Below, piece by piece: positions 48,301-57,166 of a DNA stretch of 64,000 nt. The notes under the pieces were generated by a model. The model searched no databases, was not told where the DNA came from, and saw nothing but the letters and a program-made list of their open reading frames with translations. Position numbers and translations under genes: made by a program. The DNA lies in contig NC_087062.1 of NCBI RefSeq assembly GCF_963678635.1, positions 55,751,970 to 55,815,969 of the forward strand, written 5' to 3'. The stretch comes from Symsagittifera roscoffensis (lineage: Eukaryota > Xenacoelomorpha > Acoela > Convolutidae). Position 1 is the stretch's first letter, and the number at the start of each line of letters is the position of its first letter.

Positions 48301-48986
48301 ATCACCCACAAATTCTTAAACTAGCCTCCGGTACACACACCGAATGGATTCTAAATAGAGATAAAAAACACAATGAAATTTATCAAAAAATAACAAAAAA
48401 GTTATTACAAAGACAAAACATTAATGAACAAATCAATTCACGTTTTACACCAGCCTCCGATTTAAAAATTGGAACATTTGTTTTAATACCTAATTTTAAT
48501 ACACAAAAAGGAATTTCTAAAAAATTACAACCCCTTCGAAAAGGACCATACCAAATAATTACAAAACCCACTGATATCACATATAAAATTACCGACTCAA
48601 ACAAAAAAGAAATCGTTCAACATCGAAACAACCTATTACCTTATTACCCAAAAGAATACGCACTCCGCGAATTAACTCAATTATATTCTTTCACAGGATT
48701 AAAAATCATTCAAAATGAACCACATCTGAAAAACACAGAACAAAATGATAACCCCACCGAAAATCAAAACACAAAACCAATCGCCACCAAAATCAATACA
48801 CAAAACCATAAAGAATCACCAAAACAAAGAAAAAATAGAAAAATGACCGAACAAATAATACCCCAAGAACAAATCGACAAATCAGAAAATAGAAAAACAA
48901 CAAGACTCCGAAATCAACCACGTAAAAACTATAAAATATTCATCCCCCAATCTAAAATTTTAAAGAAAGTGGAATTTCAAAAGTAA
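45339..48986 (+). CDS. pol: Pol: reverse transcriptase, RNase H, integrase (1215 aa from first ATG)
   Basis: RT with LVFDAR-type block (KIVLDARYLN), ADMNSAYNQM, and the YLDD active site at residues 212-215 (45972-45983). RNase H starts YAMCDAS with catalytic Asp 361 and later FTDHKP. Integrase has an HHCC zinc domain (second His near 731, CIVC near 761-764), catalytic D796, D856 and E892 (DD35E), and a GPY/F-type module with RKGPYQI near 1069. No chromodomain; the tail is charged and Asn/Lys-rich. The frame is open from 45114, directly after the gag-pro TGA and in the same phase, so the natural product is probably a Gag-Pro-Pol fusion rather than one started at this ATG. Confidence 0.95.
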   Translation: MFNFQHSQITQDEFEKLAKQLIKYSSVYATSKFDVGKISSSLHLPLKPDAVFKKQRASKVPIHLHDKVNRLLDILEQYNIISPVNKEEQPKGNTFINPVIILAKGESLKIVLDARYLNSLIDESKCNWPIEPIQVILTKINGKYFTTADMNSAYNQMPLDEQSRRLTQFVIGNQQYEFNRLFYGISIGPAAFSAFMSKIFRPLILKKNAITYLDDVFMQSQTKDEMFNVLEKYHQILQNENLKAAPDKSHFFLTRVKFLGHNIERKTITPLKSRIDAIQKLQPPTNKKKIQEFLGMLNFLSKYVYKMQLYLRPFYNILRQQNNFEWNTEHQTRFEEIKKLLTEQISNTIPDSNQPFYAMCDASNFGIGAALLQSHNGTNKMNLISANSPLFTQAELRLSTLMRECTAIIYTLTEYEFLILGSKHPTVLFTDHKPIIFLFTQKSNPNHRVYRFQLILMKFPNLHIVWTAGKNLALPDTLSRNTPPELLTRKTTVEIPKNIKFYLAENETSPRLECKYAVKTDIEQSQINSLQHFPLYLDCQNNHYEVDLLGTSTFKPIPYSQWIKNNTQQKRTKQHLPKKDHFPLIEKEDLTDKINLSGPQTNDSKYTINQVFDLHDPLDTIPLSKLEIEKIFLPPTEIITISTLKQYQNLDPVIRQLKSWHKYKTKPIKADSTILGNKTLLRYFRKFNNTTINENTDLLEYNLNESTVPCLPLSMILIAFNISHTQNIKGHSGSEKTYSNFIQNFYFPNAPIWIKVLCNDCIVCQLNKSYPNQKQIAQKQDFKGQSLYFNHRISFDTKGPISPSSEGNSYIMVIVDAFTHYVALNPVPHCNAYYAYTTLYEHWIAKFGLPEILVTDNGTEFINNEIITLCHLYNIKHKPRTSHAPWTNGLVEGMNRSLQEYLRCIINGNDTKYTEWSADVKLFPLAYNSQITTTLGMSPYEMVFNQKPRKPIMFTANSHKNAQGYCQPNKDSICYNLPLHTHDEDHFHHPQILKLASGTHTEWILNRDKKHNEIYQKITKKLLQRQNINEQINSRFTPASDLKIGTFVLIPNFNTQKGISKKLQPLRKGPYQIITKPTDITYKITDSNKKEIVQHRNNLLPYYPKEYALRELTQLYSFTGLKIIQNEPHLKNTEQNDNPTENQNTKPIATKINTQNHKESPKQRKNRKMTEQIIPQEQIDKSENRKTTRLRNQPRKNYKIFIPQSKILKKVEFQK

Positions 48987-49811
48987 TTTTAACATTATAC
49001 TTCACAATCTTGAAACCTTCGAAACATTTTTCATTTACATTTTTCAAAATAACATGCTGACAAGTACGTAATAATTCTAGTTCAAAATAGACCAATAGGA
49101 TTCATCCAATCCGTCACTTTCTCTAACTCAAACTAAGACCAATTAGACGAATCATATAGAACTCCAGGCACATCTATAACTATAACTTTACGACCTCCAG
49201 GTCAAAAATAAGCAAACCACTCCAACTTGACAACTAAAATAAATATCACCATAATACCGTACCCCTCCCTTATCTAATAACCCAAAGATCAACAATATTT
49301 CCCCAACTCAGACCACGAATACCCCCAAAGCAAATTTGTTAACTTAGCCTAAAGTAACAAAATGAACATTTTAATTAGCCTAAAGTATAAAAATCTCACC
49401 ATACCCCGGATCATTTGACAAACAAAAATAAAGAAAAAGACGACCTCCCAGTCACCATAAAAATTGCCCCCAACAATTTTTTACAAAACTCAACCCACTT
49501 GTCAAAAAACTAATAAATAATCCGACCACACTAGAAAATCGCCTCAAACAGCAAAAAATATTCGACCAAGAGATCATTTCTTAAATGCTCTTCTCTCAAT
49601 CAGTTACTCAAATACTCATAAATCTTAAACATTTTTTTACAATACTTGAAACCTTTATAATATTTCTTTTTGATATACTTGAATCTTTTCTAATAATCCT
49701 AATCATTTTTTGTAACATTTTTTAAATTTTCTACACTATTCTCGAACTATTCCTCCAACTTTCCAAAACCCTTGATTATATCCACAGGTACGATTTATAC
49801 AACTTGTCTAA
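48987..49811 (+). other. Non-coding gap between pol and env region
   Basis: No open frame of note. ACGACCTCCAGGTC-type words recur (49189, 49440). Toward the end, TATATCCACAG/G at 49787 and ACAATTTTCAG at 49831 resemble 3' splice sites and could receive a spliced subgenomic RNA for the downstream genes. Confidence 0.45.
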
Positions 49812-50000
49812 ATGATACGAACAATTTTCAGTAGAACCGATATTTTTTTATTGTTTGTAATTTTCATAGCATTCTTATCATCCCTCATTTTGACCATCTG
49901 TAAATGTATAAAGAAAGCAATCCTCACATTTGCCCTAGCAACAGTCCTTCTAATTCTTTTTTTGGAAGAATATTATAATAAACACAAAATTTCTCACTAA
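49812..50000 (+). CDS. Small membrane protein, 62 aa
   Basis: ATG at 49812. Two hydrophobic segments, roughly residues 11-29 (IFLLFVIFIAFLSSLILTI) and 36-50 (AILTFALATVLLILF), are separated by CKCIKK, giving a short hairpin membrane protein. No family recognised. It resembles in shape small viral membrane proteins or a signal-anchor exon that could be spliced to the ATG-less frame beginning at 50009. The second possible splice acceptor (49831) lies inside its coding sequence. Confidence 0.5.
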   Translation: MIRTIFSRTDIFLLFVIFIAFLSSLILTICKCIKKAILTFALATVLLILFLEEYYNKHKISH

Positions 50001-50008
50001 AGTAATAA

Positions 50009-51142
50009 TTCAAAAAACCATCAAAAATTGCTACCCAACAGTCACAGAATCAGTCTTCACCGACATCATCCCAAGATAACCAAACACCACCTTCAACTAC
50101 TCAAAATCCTCAAACATCTACACGAATTTCTTTTCAAGACAATCCATACACTTTTGAAGAACGACATGCTCGTTTATCAGAACCACTAGAACCAGTTCAA
50201 CGACAAGCACCTTTAAGCGAACCAACATATAACCTATATCCAACACTACCACAAGAACTAAGTAGAATAAAAAATTCTAGTCAAAACCAAAATACAGTCG
50301 AAATAAATAGACAAATTATACATCCTCGACGAAACAGAAATTTTCAAACTCCCCGAGTTCATTTTGATATACCTCAATCCCCATCACAAAACACTCCAGA
50401 AAACCCCATTGGTATATTACCAGAAACCCCTACGCTTCTTTCACAACGTAGCACCTCAAGCCTACCATCAGATTACTTAGGTTCAACACCAACATCTGAA
50501 CAAATACGTGAAAATCCCTTTAACCCCCCAAACCAAACATCACGATTCCCATATTGGACTACACATTCATTTACACAAGGTGAACCAAATTTAGTCAATG
50601 ACCCCATAGATATTTCTACGGATACAACAACATCCTCATCACTACCAGAAACATTATCACTACCATCAACACCATCAATAAGCCAGTTTTCACCACCACC
50701 CTTTAACTTAAATTTTCCAAATAATCTCGACGCCAGATATCGAGAACAATCATCAATAAATATCCCTTTAAGACTAGATTGGAATACATTCACAGCACCT
50801 CCACCACTATTTGGACAACATCAAGAAAGTAACCGCCTTCATAACTGGGCACTTAATAGATTACAATATCGCCAAGATATTCACAACGATATCCGTGATC
50901 ACAATATTCAAATACTCCAACAAAACAGTTTACAATTAAAGTTTGAAATCACAGTTAAGTTAAATAATATTACCCAACATCCCTACCCATTAAATCCACC
51001 TAACATAACAGCTCAATCACTACCACCACCGTTTATAACTACTGAAGTAATATACAAATACGACAGATATACCAAAAACACAATTGGCTACATTACATTT
51101 TATAATCCATACTCAGGATTATCATACACATGTATATTCTAA
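50009..51142 (+). CDS. ATG-less Pro/Ser-rich frame, 377 codons
   Basis: An open frame from 50009 (after TAA at 50006) to TAA at 51140-51142 without a single Met codon. The first two thirds are Ser/Pro/Thr/Gln-rich (for example STPSISQFSPPPFNLNF); the last third looks more folded (FGQHQESNRLHNWALNRL, TTEVIYKYDRYTKNTIGYITFYNPY). Codon usage matches gag and env. It overlaps the env ATG by 13 bp. The upstream 62-aa frame ends at 50000 in another phase with no overlap, so frameshifting alone cannot feed it; splicing into it (for instance CCCAACAG near 50040) or non-AUG initiation would be needed. Function unknown. Confidence 0.6.
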   Translation, partial: FKKPSKIATQQSQNQSSPTSSQDNQTPPSTTQNPQTSTRISFQDNPYTFEERHARLSEPLEPVQRQAPLSEPTYNLYPTLPQELSRIKNSSQNQNTVEINRQIIHPRRNRNFQTPRVHFDIPQSPSQNTPENPIGILPETPTLLSQRSTSSLPSDYLGSTPTSEQIRENPFNPPNQTSRFPYWTTHSFTQGEPNLVNDPIDISTDTTTSSSLPETLSLPSTPSISQFSPPPFNLNFPNNLDARYREQSSINIPLRLDWNTFTAPPPLFGQHQESNRLHNWALNRLQYRQDIHNDIRDHNIQILQQNSLQLKFEITVKLNNITQHPYPLNPPNITAQSLPPPFITTEVIYKYDRYTKNTIGYITFYNPYSGLSYTCIF

Positions 51143-52395
51143 AATTATTAATTTTTCTCCAACTCCTTTTTCTAGTAATCTCAAATCAAAACATAAACCC
51201 TTCCCCTCGTACAGGACCACAAGATTTACTAGTAACACATTATGATTGTGAAGAAAATGAACAAAAAACACTACATAAATATGCAATAAATCAAGTATCA
51301 CAATGTGAAACAGAACCACAAGCTATAGAAACCACAGATGTAATAGCAACACTCTATTCAAAAGCCCGAGCAACAACAGTTACAGGTTATAAATTCACAG
51401 CAACATTTTCCGAAAAGAAAGTACATTGTTCACAAGTCTCGAACGGAAACAAAAACCGACTTGACCATGAATCATTCTATCAGAGTAATATAGAACGTCT
51501 TTTACATCTCAATCCCGACGATTGTAAAAATGAATTACTTAGACTAAACATCACACAAAATAAAAACTCCGCTAGAAAGTTAGTTAATTTTCAAGTTTTT
51601 CCAGACTCCGTACATCAATCACAACTTGAAAGACACCAAGGACATATAAAACTAGACGAAAAATACCCGTATAACGGCGCACACGGACGATTAACCTATG
51701 ATCTACACGATAAACATTGGATACCACACATTGGTATAAATGACCCATCAAACTGCAAAGCAGACACAAAAAATAAAGGATACCAAGAAATAATGTTTTT
51801 TGATTGGAAAATACAACTCGAAAAAATACAACTAACACGAGATTTATCAGATAATACAATGATCTATCAAGGAATCCGATTACCTTGTAAAAATGATCAA
51901 GGTTATTGCGACCCTACAACGAGAACACAAGCTACAATTGTTTGGTTCCCCGAAGATACATGTACAACATTTCAAGTAGCAAAAATACACGCTCGTATGA
52001 TAAAATTTCACGAAAAATATTTTATACAATCAATTCCATATGAACAAGTCCATCCATCACGAAAACTAAGTTCTAATTTTAGAAACATAGACAATATAGA
52101 AAACAAATTGACACGTTTCCAAATATATCAAGAAACAGAACTTGCATGTAAATACAGGAATCCACTTCACAGAACACAATATTCTGAAATATTAGTTGAA
52201 TACGAAAAAGGATTCGACATGACCACTCGAAAAGTAAAAATCGACCCATATGCCACAGGTCATCCTCTAAACGAAGGAACATCCTATATACCAGTTAATT
52301 TTGAAAAAAGCAACGGACAACCTGGTGGACATCTAAAACCCCATGACACCAGAAGCACACGCTTACAAGAATTATCACTAATGAATACTACATAA
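51130..52395 (+). CDS. env: Envelope-like glycoprotein, N-terminal half (421 aa)
   Basis: ATG at 51130 begins a signal peptide (MYILKLLIFLQLLFLVIS). The ectodomain has many Cys residues, an early HYDCEENEQ motif and N-glycosylation sequons (e.g. NIT in RLNITQN). It resembles the Env-type glycoproteins found in gypsy-class elements of various invertebrates by its YDC...C pattern and position after pol; the specific fusion-protein class is not established. The frame is interrupted by one TAA at 52393-52395 and continues in the same phase in the next entry. I infer a receptor-binding/fusion role. Confidence 0.68.
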   Translation: MYILKLLIFLQLLFLVISNQNINPSPRTGPQDLLVTHYDCEENEQKTLHKYAINQVSQCETEPQAIETTDVIATLYSKARATTVTGYKFTATFSEKKVHCSQVSNGNKNRLDHESFYQSNIERLLHLNPDDCKNELLRLNITQNKNSARKLVNFQVFPDSVHQSQLERHQGHIKLDEKYPYNGAHGRLTYDLHDKHWIPHIGINDPSNCKADTKNKGYQEIMFFDWKIQLEKIQLTRDLSDNTMIYQGIRLPCKNDQGYCDPTTRTQATIVWFPEDTCTTFQVAKIHARMIKFHEKYFIQSIPYEQVHPSRKLSSNFRNIDNIENKLTRFQIYQETELACKYRNPLHRTQYSEILVEYEKGFDMTTRKVKIDPYATGHPLNEGTSYIPVNFEKSNGQPGGHLKPHDTRSTRLQELSLMNTT

Positions 52396-53748
52396 TTCGG
52401 TAATATCCACTATGATATTCATTTAGATATGAAACTAGATTATACAATTAGCCGAATTTTTCAAGAAATGTCACTCTCCGAATTAGAAACACTACACCAC
52501 CTATGCGAATTAGAACGAACACAAATATTACAATCACTTGCACTAGCAGTATTAAAAATACCCTATGCAGGATACTTTTTATCTGGAAATAGATCAAATT
52601 TTTTAGACTATGAAGGAAACATCTTATGGTTTTATACTTGTACTAAAAAAGTATCACCACTATACGTTTTTGAAGATAAACGATGTTATAAAAGAATCCC
52701 TATCTTTTATAAGAATAAAGTACATTTCGTGGATACACTTTCACGAAGAACCTATTTCTGGGATACCGCAGTCCCATGTGGATCAGAAAACAGCCACAAT
52801 GTAGTACAACTAAACCCTGATGAAAATAAATATTATCTTCTCACTCCATATCCCACATTAATGCAATCACTCAAAAAATTTTCACCAGAAAGCATTCGCG
52901 CTATTGCTCGAAACCCAAATATAGACTTACAATCAATAGGAATCTATTCAAAATCAGATATTCAACATCACATTAGAACACAACAATTCCAAGAATTATT
53001 AACACAAATGGACACTATACAAAGACAATCAATAGACCAAAATTTACGCAAACTTGCAGAAACCGCAGGATTTGCCGATATCTACACGCAAGACTATAGC
53101 GGATATTTTAAAGACATTAAAGATTATATATATCTAAACGGTGAAAAATACCGTCCCCAAGATATATCACCAATTAACATTTTTAGCTTTGTTACACTCA
53201 AAAATGAGATCCTCGATTTTCTAGGATGGCCCTACTACATCTTAGAAAAATTGACTATTTTATACGCAATGTTTAACTTTATTGGATTTCTTTTCTCACT
53301 TTTAAAAGGAATCTACAACACATGTGCTATACACACACAGGTCAATCGACAAGCAAGTGTAGCACGCATACTCTTTGCAGGATTTTTTGGAATCTTTTCT
53401 ACATCTATAAACAAAATTCTTTTAGACGCACAAATAAAGGAATATAACACAAAAATAACAACACGACAAAATACATACGACGAAGAACATAACAATGTAG
53501 ACATAACGCCAACGGCACCACAATTACCACCCCTACCAAATAACCATCCACTATCCCTAGTCCCACAAAATTTTCGAAACTTAGCCATCACACATAATCC
53601 AAATTTTCGACTCACCACATCACAAAGTCCCATTCAACATATAATGACACACCAGTCACAAGATGATAATACTTATGAACAAATTATTGAACAACCCCAT
53701 ACCACCGCTTTTCAGTCTCAAAATAATCATTTTTTTAGCCCACGATGA
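52396..53748 (+). CDS. env: Envelope-like glycoprotein, C-terminal half (to TGA at 53748)
   Basis: Same phase as the N-terminal half after a single TAA; first ATG of this part is at 52429. It has a conserved-looking Cys-bearing region (FYTCTKKVSPLYVFEDKRC), then two hydrophobic segments: about 53222-53314 (ILEKLTILYAMFNFIGFLF) and 53359-53425 (VARILFAGFFGIFSTSI), the likely membrane anchor, followed by a tail of about 110 residues rich in Pro/Gln/Thr/Asn. Its TGA overlaps the ATG of the next frame as ATGA (53745-53748). Without readthrough this half has no signal peptide. Confidence 0.65.
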   Translation, partial: FGNIHYDIHLDMKLDYTISRIFQEMSLSELETLHHLCELERTQILQSLALAVLKIPYAGYFLSGNRSNFLDYEGNILWFYTCTKKVSPLYVFEDKRCYKRIPIFYKNKVHFVDTLSRRTYFWDTAVPCGSENSHNVVQLNPDENKYYLLTPYPTLMQSLKKFSPESIRAIARNPNIDLQSIGIYSKSDIQHHIRTQQFQELLTQMDTIQRQSIDQNLRKLAETAGFADIYTQDYSGYFKDIKDYIYLNGEKYRPQDISPINIFSFVTLKNEILDFLGWPYYILEKLTILYAMFNFIGFLFSLLKGIYNTCAIHTQVNRQASVARILFAGFFGIFSTSINKILLDAQIKEYNTKITTRQNTYDEEHNNVDITPTAPQLPPLPNNHPLSLVPQNFRNLAITHNPNFRLTTSQSPIQHIMTHQSQDDNTYEQIIEQPHTTAFQSQNNHFFSPR

Positions 53749-54293
53749 GCCGCCAACTTGGATCACTACACCGATCAAATTCCCACCCAACCAATCTTAC
53801 CTCTCCAATCCCAATAATACCACTTTTTGCTTTTCCGCCACCCGATTTTCCATCTAGTAATGTAACATCAGGCATGAATTCCGACACTAATTCACACATC
53901 TCAGTTTTATATTCCATCTCACAACTCAATAACCCGAATATTGAAACCCCCGATGAATTTGCCGACTCAGAACCATCTCCATCCAATAATTTTCATAACT
54001 CTTCTAATTTTTCTCAACCCCCTTTTCAACCCATATTATCCAATAACCCTGACCCAATCACCCCCACACCCTCTTATGCTTCCCAAGTTACCCCAACCTA
54101 CTCCTCATACCATTCTGACCAATCATCTCATTCTCCAGACACCCCCCGAATCTCCCCAGAGCTAGATAATTTTATTACCCTTCAACAACAACCCTACCAC
54201 CTTAATACCCCAACCATAAACCAAATCTCCTCCACAATAAATTCATCCAACCCCCTACCCCTACACCCTCTTCAAATTATACTGAATCATTAG
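53745..54293 (+). CDS. 3' accessory protein, N-terminal part (182 codons)
   Basis: Starts in an ATGA overlap with env. Very rich in Pro, Ser, Asn and Thr with no hydrophobic core, probably disordered. It ends at TAG 54291-54293, but from 54206 another phase (minus one) is open and continues in the same Pro/Ser/Thr style before entering the folded-looking part. The natural gene therefore probably changes frame between 54206 and 54290, for instance at the CCCCC run 54251-54255. Unlike gag-pol it is C-rich. No family recognised. Confidence 0.55.
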   Translation: MSRQLGSLHRSNSHPTNLTSPIPIIPLFAFPPPDFPSSNVTSGMNSDTNSHISVLYSISQLNNPNIETPDEFADSEPSPSNNFHNSSNFSQPPFQPILSNNPDPITPTPSYASQVTPTYSSYHSDQSSHSPDTPRISPELDNFITLQQQPYHLNTPTINQISSTINSSNPLPLHPLQIILNH

Positions 54294-54538
54294 CACCATC
54301 ATCCACATCAACTGAATCTTCACTCAACACTAATAGAGCTTACCGCACTTTTAAAAGAAAGTTCCCCAACCATCCTTTCCCAGCAAAACCAGGAACAGCC
54401 CGTGAATACATCAACCATCCCAAGCATACTAACACAAAAGAATTTTTAGCCATCACCTTACCCTCATTCCCACAATACACCTTAAACACCCCCCACGACA
54501 CTAACGAAACACGCAACTTCGTAGATGAATACGTTTTA

Positions 54539-55549
54539 ATGCCCACTCTCTCTTGGACCTCATATTATCATTTTACTAACCCTCTTTGCTTACCTTTATC
54601 TAACACTCACATCGATATAGAGCGAAATACGGACATGCTATATCGACTCACTACACCACTAACCGCTAGACAATTTACTTACGTTGGATATAAAAAATCA
54701 CTAAAAACACACACTGCACCTAGAGCTAACGAATATACACTCGAATACTATGATCACAACATCATCAGAGCTAACCAAGATCAATTCTTAGACGACGATC
54801 GCTTCGCTAATCCACAAATTACCGAGAAATTTTTCATCAAGACACCATATCTATTTACACTAAACATCTTCGACCGAAAGTTTGATCACATTATTTCAGA
54901 AGCACTAACAGACACACAAGCATACGAAAGTTTTAAAGAACGCTTCCAAATATTTTCACTAACCTTTCATTTCCTTGCACCACACGAAAGAGATTTACAC
55001 TGCTCACACGATATTATGTTGCGCACTAAACAAACCCACACATATAGTTATTATCGCTTCATCCAAAATCACTTTGACCTACACACACCCTCTAGACAAC
55101 CACACCATCGTTTTCAATTCATTAATTCCAAATACACTTCACCATTTTTCCTAAATTTCACATATTGCATTAAAGATACTAACCTTCATGGTATTCTTCG
55201 CAATTATGATCCCATAACCCAAATGTACATCTTCTGTCCCATCACCAAGACCTTCAACGCCGAAGAATCCCGACCCTTCCTTATCCCGCACGAGTTTGTA
55301 CAACCTATAGAAATCCCAATTTTAGAATTCATCCACAACACTAAATTCAATCACAAATTATATAATCTAATCCAAAACACACCTTATGAGTTTGCAGTTG
55401 GCACTGAAGAACTAACCACTATCAAGGCACTTCAATTGCTTTGGCCACTGCTTCAGACTAAAAATATCATTCGCATCTTAGCTAAACTACTAACAACTTC
55501 AGAACTAATTCACGACATCTTCCCCCACGGTTTTTTCCCCGACGACTAA
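54539..55549 (+). CDS. 3' accessory protein, C-terminal part (336 codons from ATG; open from 54206)
   Basis: A globular-looking 336-residue protein (from the first ATG) rich in His, Phe and Tyr (motifs such as FSLTFHFLAPHERDLHC, YITQMYIFCPITKTF-like aromatic strands), ending PHGFFPDD. No signal peptide or membrane segment. I do not recognise it. The frame is open back to 54206, before the ATG, reading Pro/Ser/Thr-rich then a basic stretch (NRAYRTFKRKF), so it is best seen as the C-terminal domain of the gene starting at 53745. The stop at 55547-55549 is followed three bases later by a strong splice donor. Confidence 0.58.
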   Translation: MPTLSWTSYYHFTNPLCLPLSNTHIDIERNTDMLYRLTTPLTARQFTYVGYKKSLKTHTAPRANEYTLEYYDHNIIRANQDQFLDDDRFANPQITEKFFIKTPYLFTLNIFDRKFDHIISEALTDTQAYESFKERFQIFSLTFHFLAPHERDLHCSHDIMLRTKQTHTYSYYRFIQNHFDLHTPSRQPHHRFQFINSKYTSPFFLNFTYCIKDTNLHGILRNYDPITQMYIFCPITKTFNAEESRPFLIPHEFVQPIEIPILEFIHNTKFNHKLYNLIQNTPYEFAVGTEELTTIKALQLLWPLLQTKNIIRILAKLLTTSELIHDIFPHGFFPDD

Positions 55550-55552
55550 CAG

Positions 55553-55630
55553 GTAAGTATGAATTAAATGAATATTACTAACTAATTAAAATATTAAAAA
55601 CTTACCATTCTTTATCCATGTTTTCTTTAG
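55553..55630 (+). other. Candidate 78-bp spliceosomal intron in the retroelement 3' region
   Basis: CAG/GTAAGTATG donor at 55553, a perfect TACTAAC branch site at 55576-55582, and TTTTCTTTAG acceptor ending at 55630. It begins three bases after the accessory gene stop, so splicing would not change the protein but would alter the RNA 3' region. Confidence 0.6.
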
Positions 55631-57166
55631 ATTTTTAGCCTTCATCCGACAACTACCTACAAAAACCACAAAAAAACAAATAAAGATCGCAAATTTCATC
55701 AAACAGACTTCAACAATTCTATTAATCTCTTACACTTATAAATTTATAAATTTAATACCAATGCAGTAAATTCATTTCTAAAATTTTCCCCACAAGCAGT
55801 AAATTTAATTATGATGAAAATTTGTAACTTAAAATTCCCCCATAACTAGCAGTAAATTTCCAAATTCTATGCAGTAAATTAATAAAATGCAATTGCAGTA
55901 CTAACCTTTTGATATTTTCATTCATTCGCACAGAAATTCTATCCACACTCGCACAGCTCGCCCACGAAGAATTGTTTAAAATAATGAATTTCAGTTTCAA
56001 GTTTTCACACTCAACAACTCTAACATATAATAACATGTTTCAAACTTTCCTTTAACCCGGTTGGAAAGGAATCATATATTAAACAAAACTAACCAACGCA
56101 GCTTACTAAATACCACAAATCATAGAATAACAGCATGACTAAGAAAAGGAAACCAACGGTACCCAAACCGGATTAACCCAGTTTAAAACTGGATAATTTA
56201 TTCTTTTGAAGACTATTATAAAGTCTAAGAAAGAAATAATAAAACACAAAAAAGTCGAAAGACAAACCCATACCACGAACAATTTGCTTTTTGGAAAAAG
56301 GACATAACCAACAAGACATAAGAAAAACCACAACAAACCCAACATAAAACGTTGTCACATAACAGGACCCCTCACAAAAACCGCATGAAATCATACTCCC
56401 ACTCCTGGCCTAACCCACCAGGAAGGACGTCCTGAGCATGCTCTATAGCCGGCCTAACCCACCGCGCTACATCCACGCTTTGTGACCACACCACTATTTT
56501 TAATAAGAGCTACTCAAGTGTGAGTAACTCTTCAAAATAACCGAACTAAAACAAAAAGCTTTTGTGAAAACAACTAACTAAAATCATAACTAAAAAATAT
56601 TAAACTAATAAATGTTTTATAAAATGTAAATTACATTATGCAATACATAGATCAGAATACAACACCAAGGACGAACATCTAAAGACAAAACGACCCCACT
56701 ACACTCGAGAGAGAATGACCAACCACAATCGATATGCCACTCACAATCACAACTCAAAGGATTTAGAGTACGACTTGACTTCGCAGAAAAGGACTTCATT
56801 GAACTAGACCAATGACCACCTCGATGACCCAAGTGTACGTACAGATCCGAGTAACCAGGCATCCCCTCCACGCACAATCTCCACGCCATTCCCAAGCTAG
56901 ATCAGACACAAAAGAAGTTCTCCCCGAAGAACAGAAAAACCTGACATAGCCAACCATTCTGAAATCAGAATTGATTTTGTTGCAGAGACTCAGTCGTTGT
57001 CACAAGAAGAACACAACGTCTTATGTCCCTAACTCCAGCTTCCTGAAACTTCTTTAACAAAGAAGAAGCGGAAGAAAATTATGATGTTCACCAAATACCA
57101 ACGTCCATCATCCATCCTTGAATTACAGAAGAACTGTTCTAAAAAACTCTGTAAAACCCGGATGGG
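55631..57166 (+). other. Retroelement 3' non-coding region and polypurine tract area
   Basis: No supported gene. A GCAGTAAATT word recurs at 55763, 55797, 55846 and 55871. A segment at 56400-56470 has on the minus strand a TAGCGCGGTGGGTTAG stretch like a pol III A box, but no clear B box. The last bases before the LTR (GGATGGG, 57160-57166) are an imperfect polypurine tract; a better purine run, AAAGAAGAAGCGGAAGAAAA, lies at about 57059-57078. Confidence 0.45.

Noticed and set aside
48600..48986. Chromodomain at the end of integrase
   Set aside because: The C-terminal tail after the GPY/F module is Lys/Asn-rich and lacks the aromatic pattern of a chromodomain.
50473..50793. Minus-strand 106-codon frame
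   Set aside because: It lies opposite the ATG-less plus frame, whose codon usage matches the element; low T on the plus strand leaves the minus strand open.
56400..56470. SINE or tRNA inside the retroelement 3' region
   Set aside because: An A box-like sequence is present on the minus strand but no B box or A-tail could be found.
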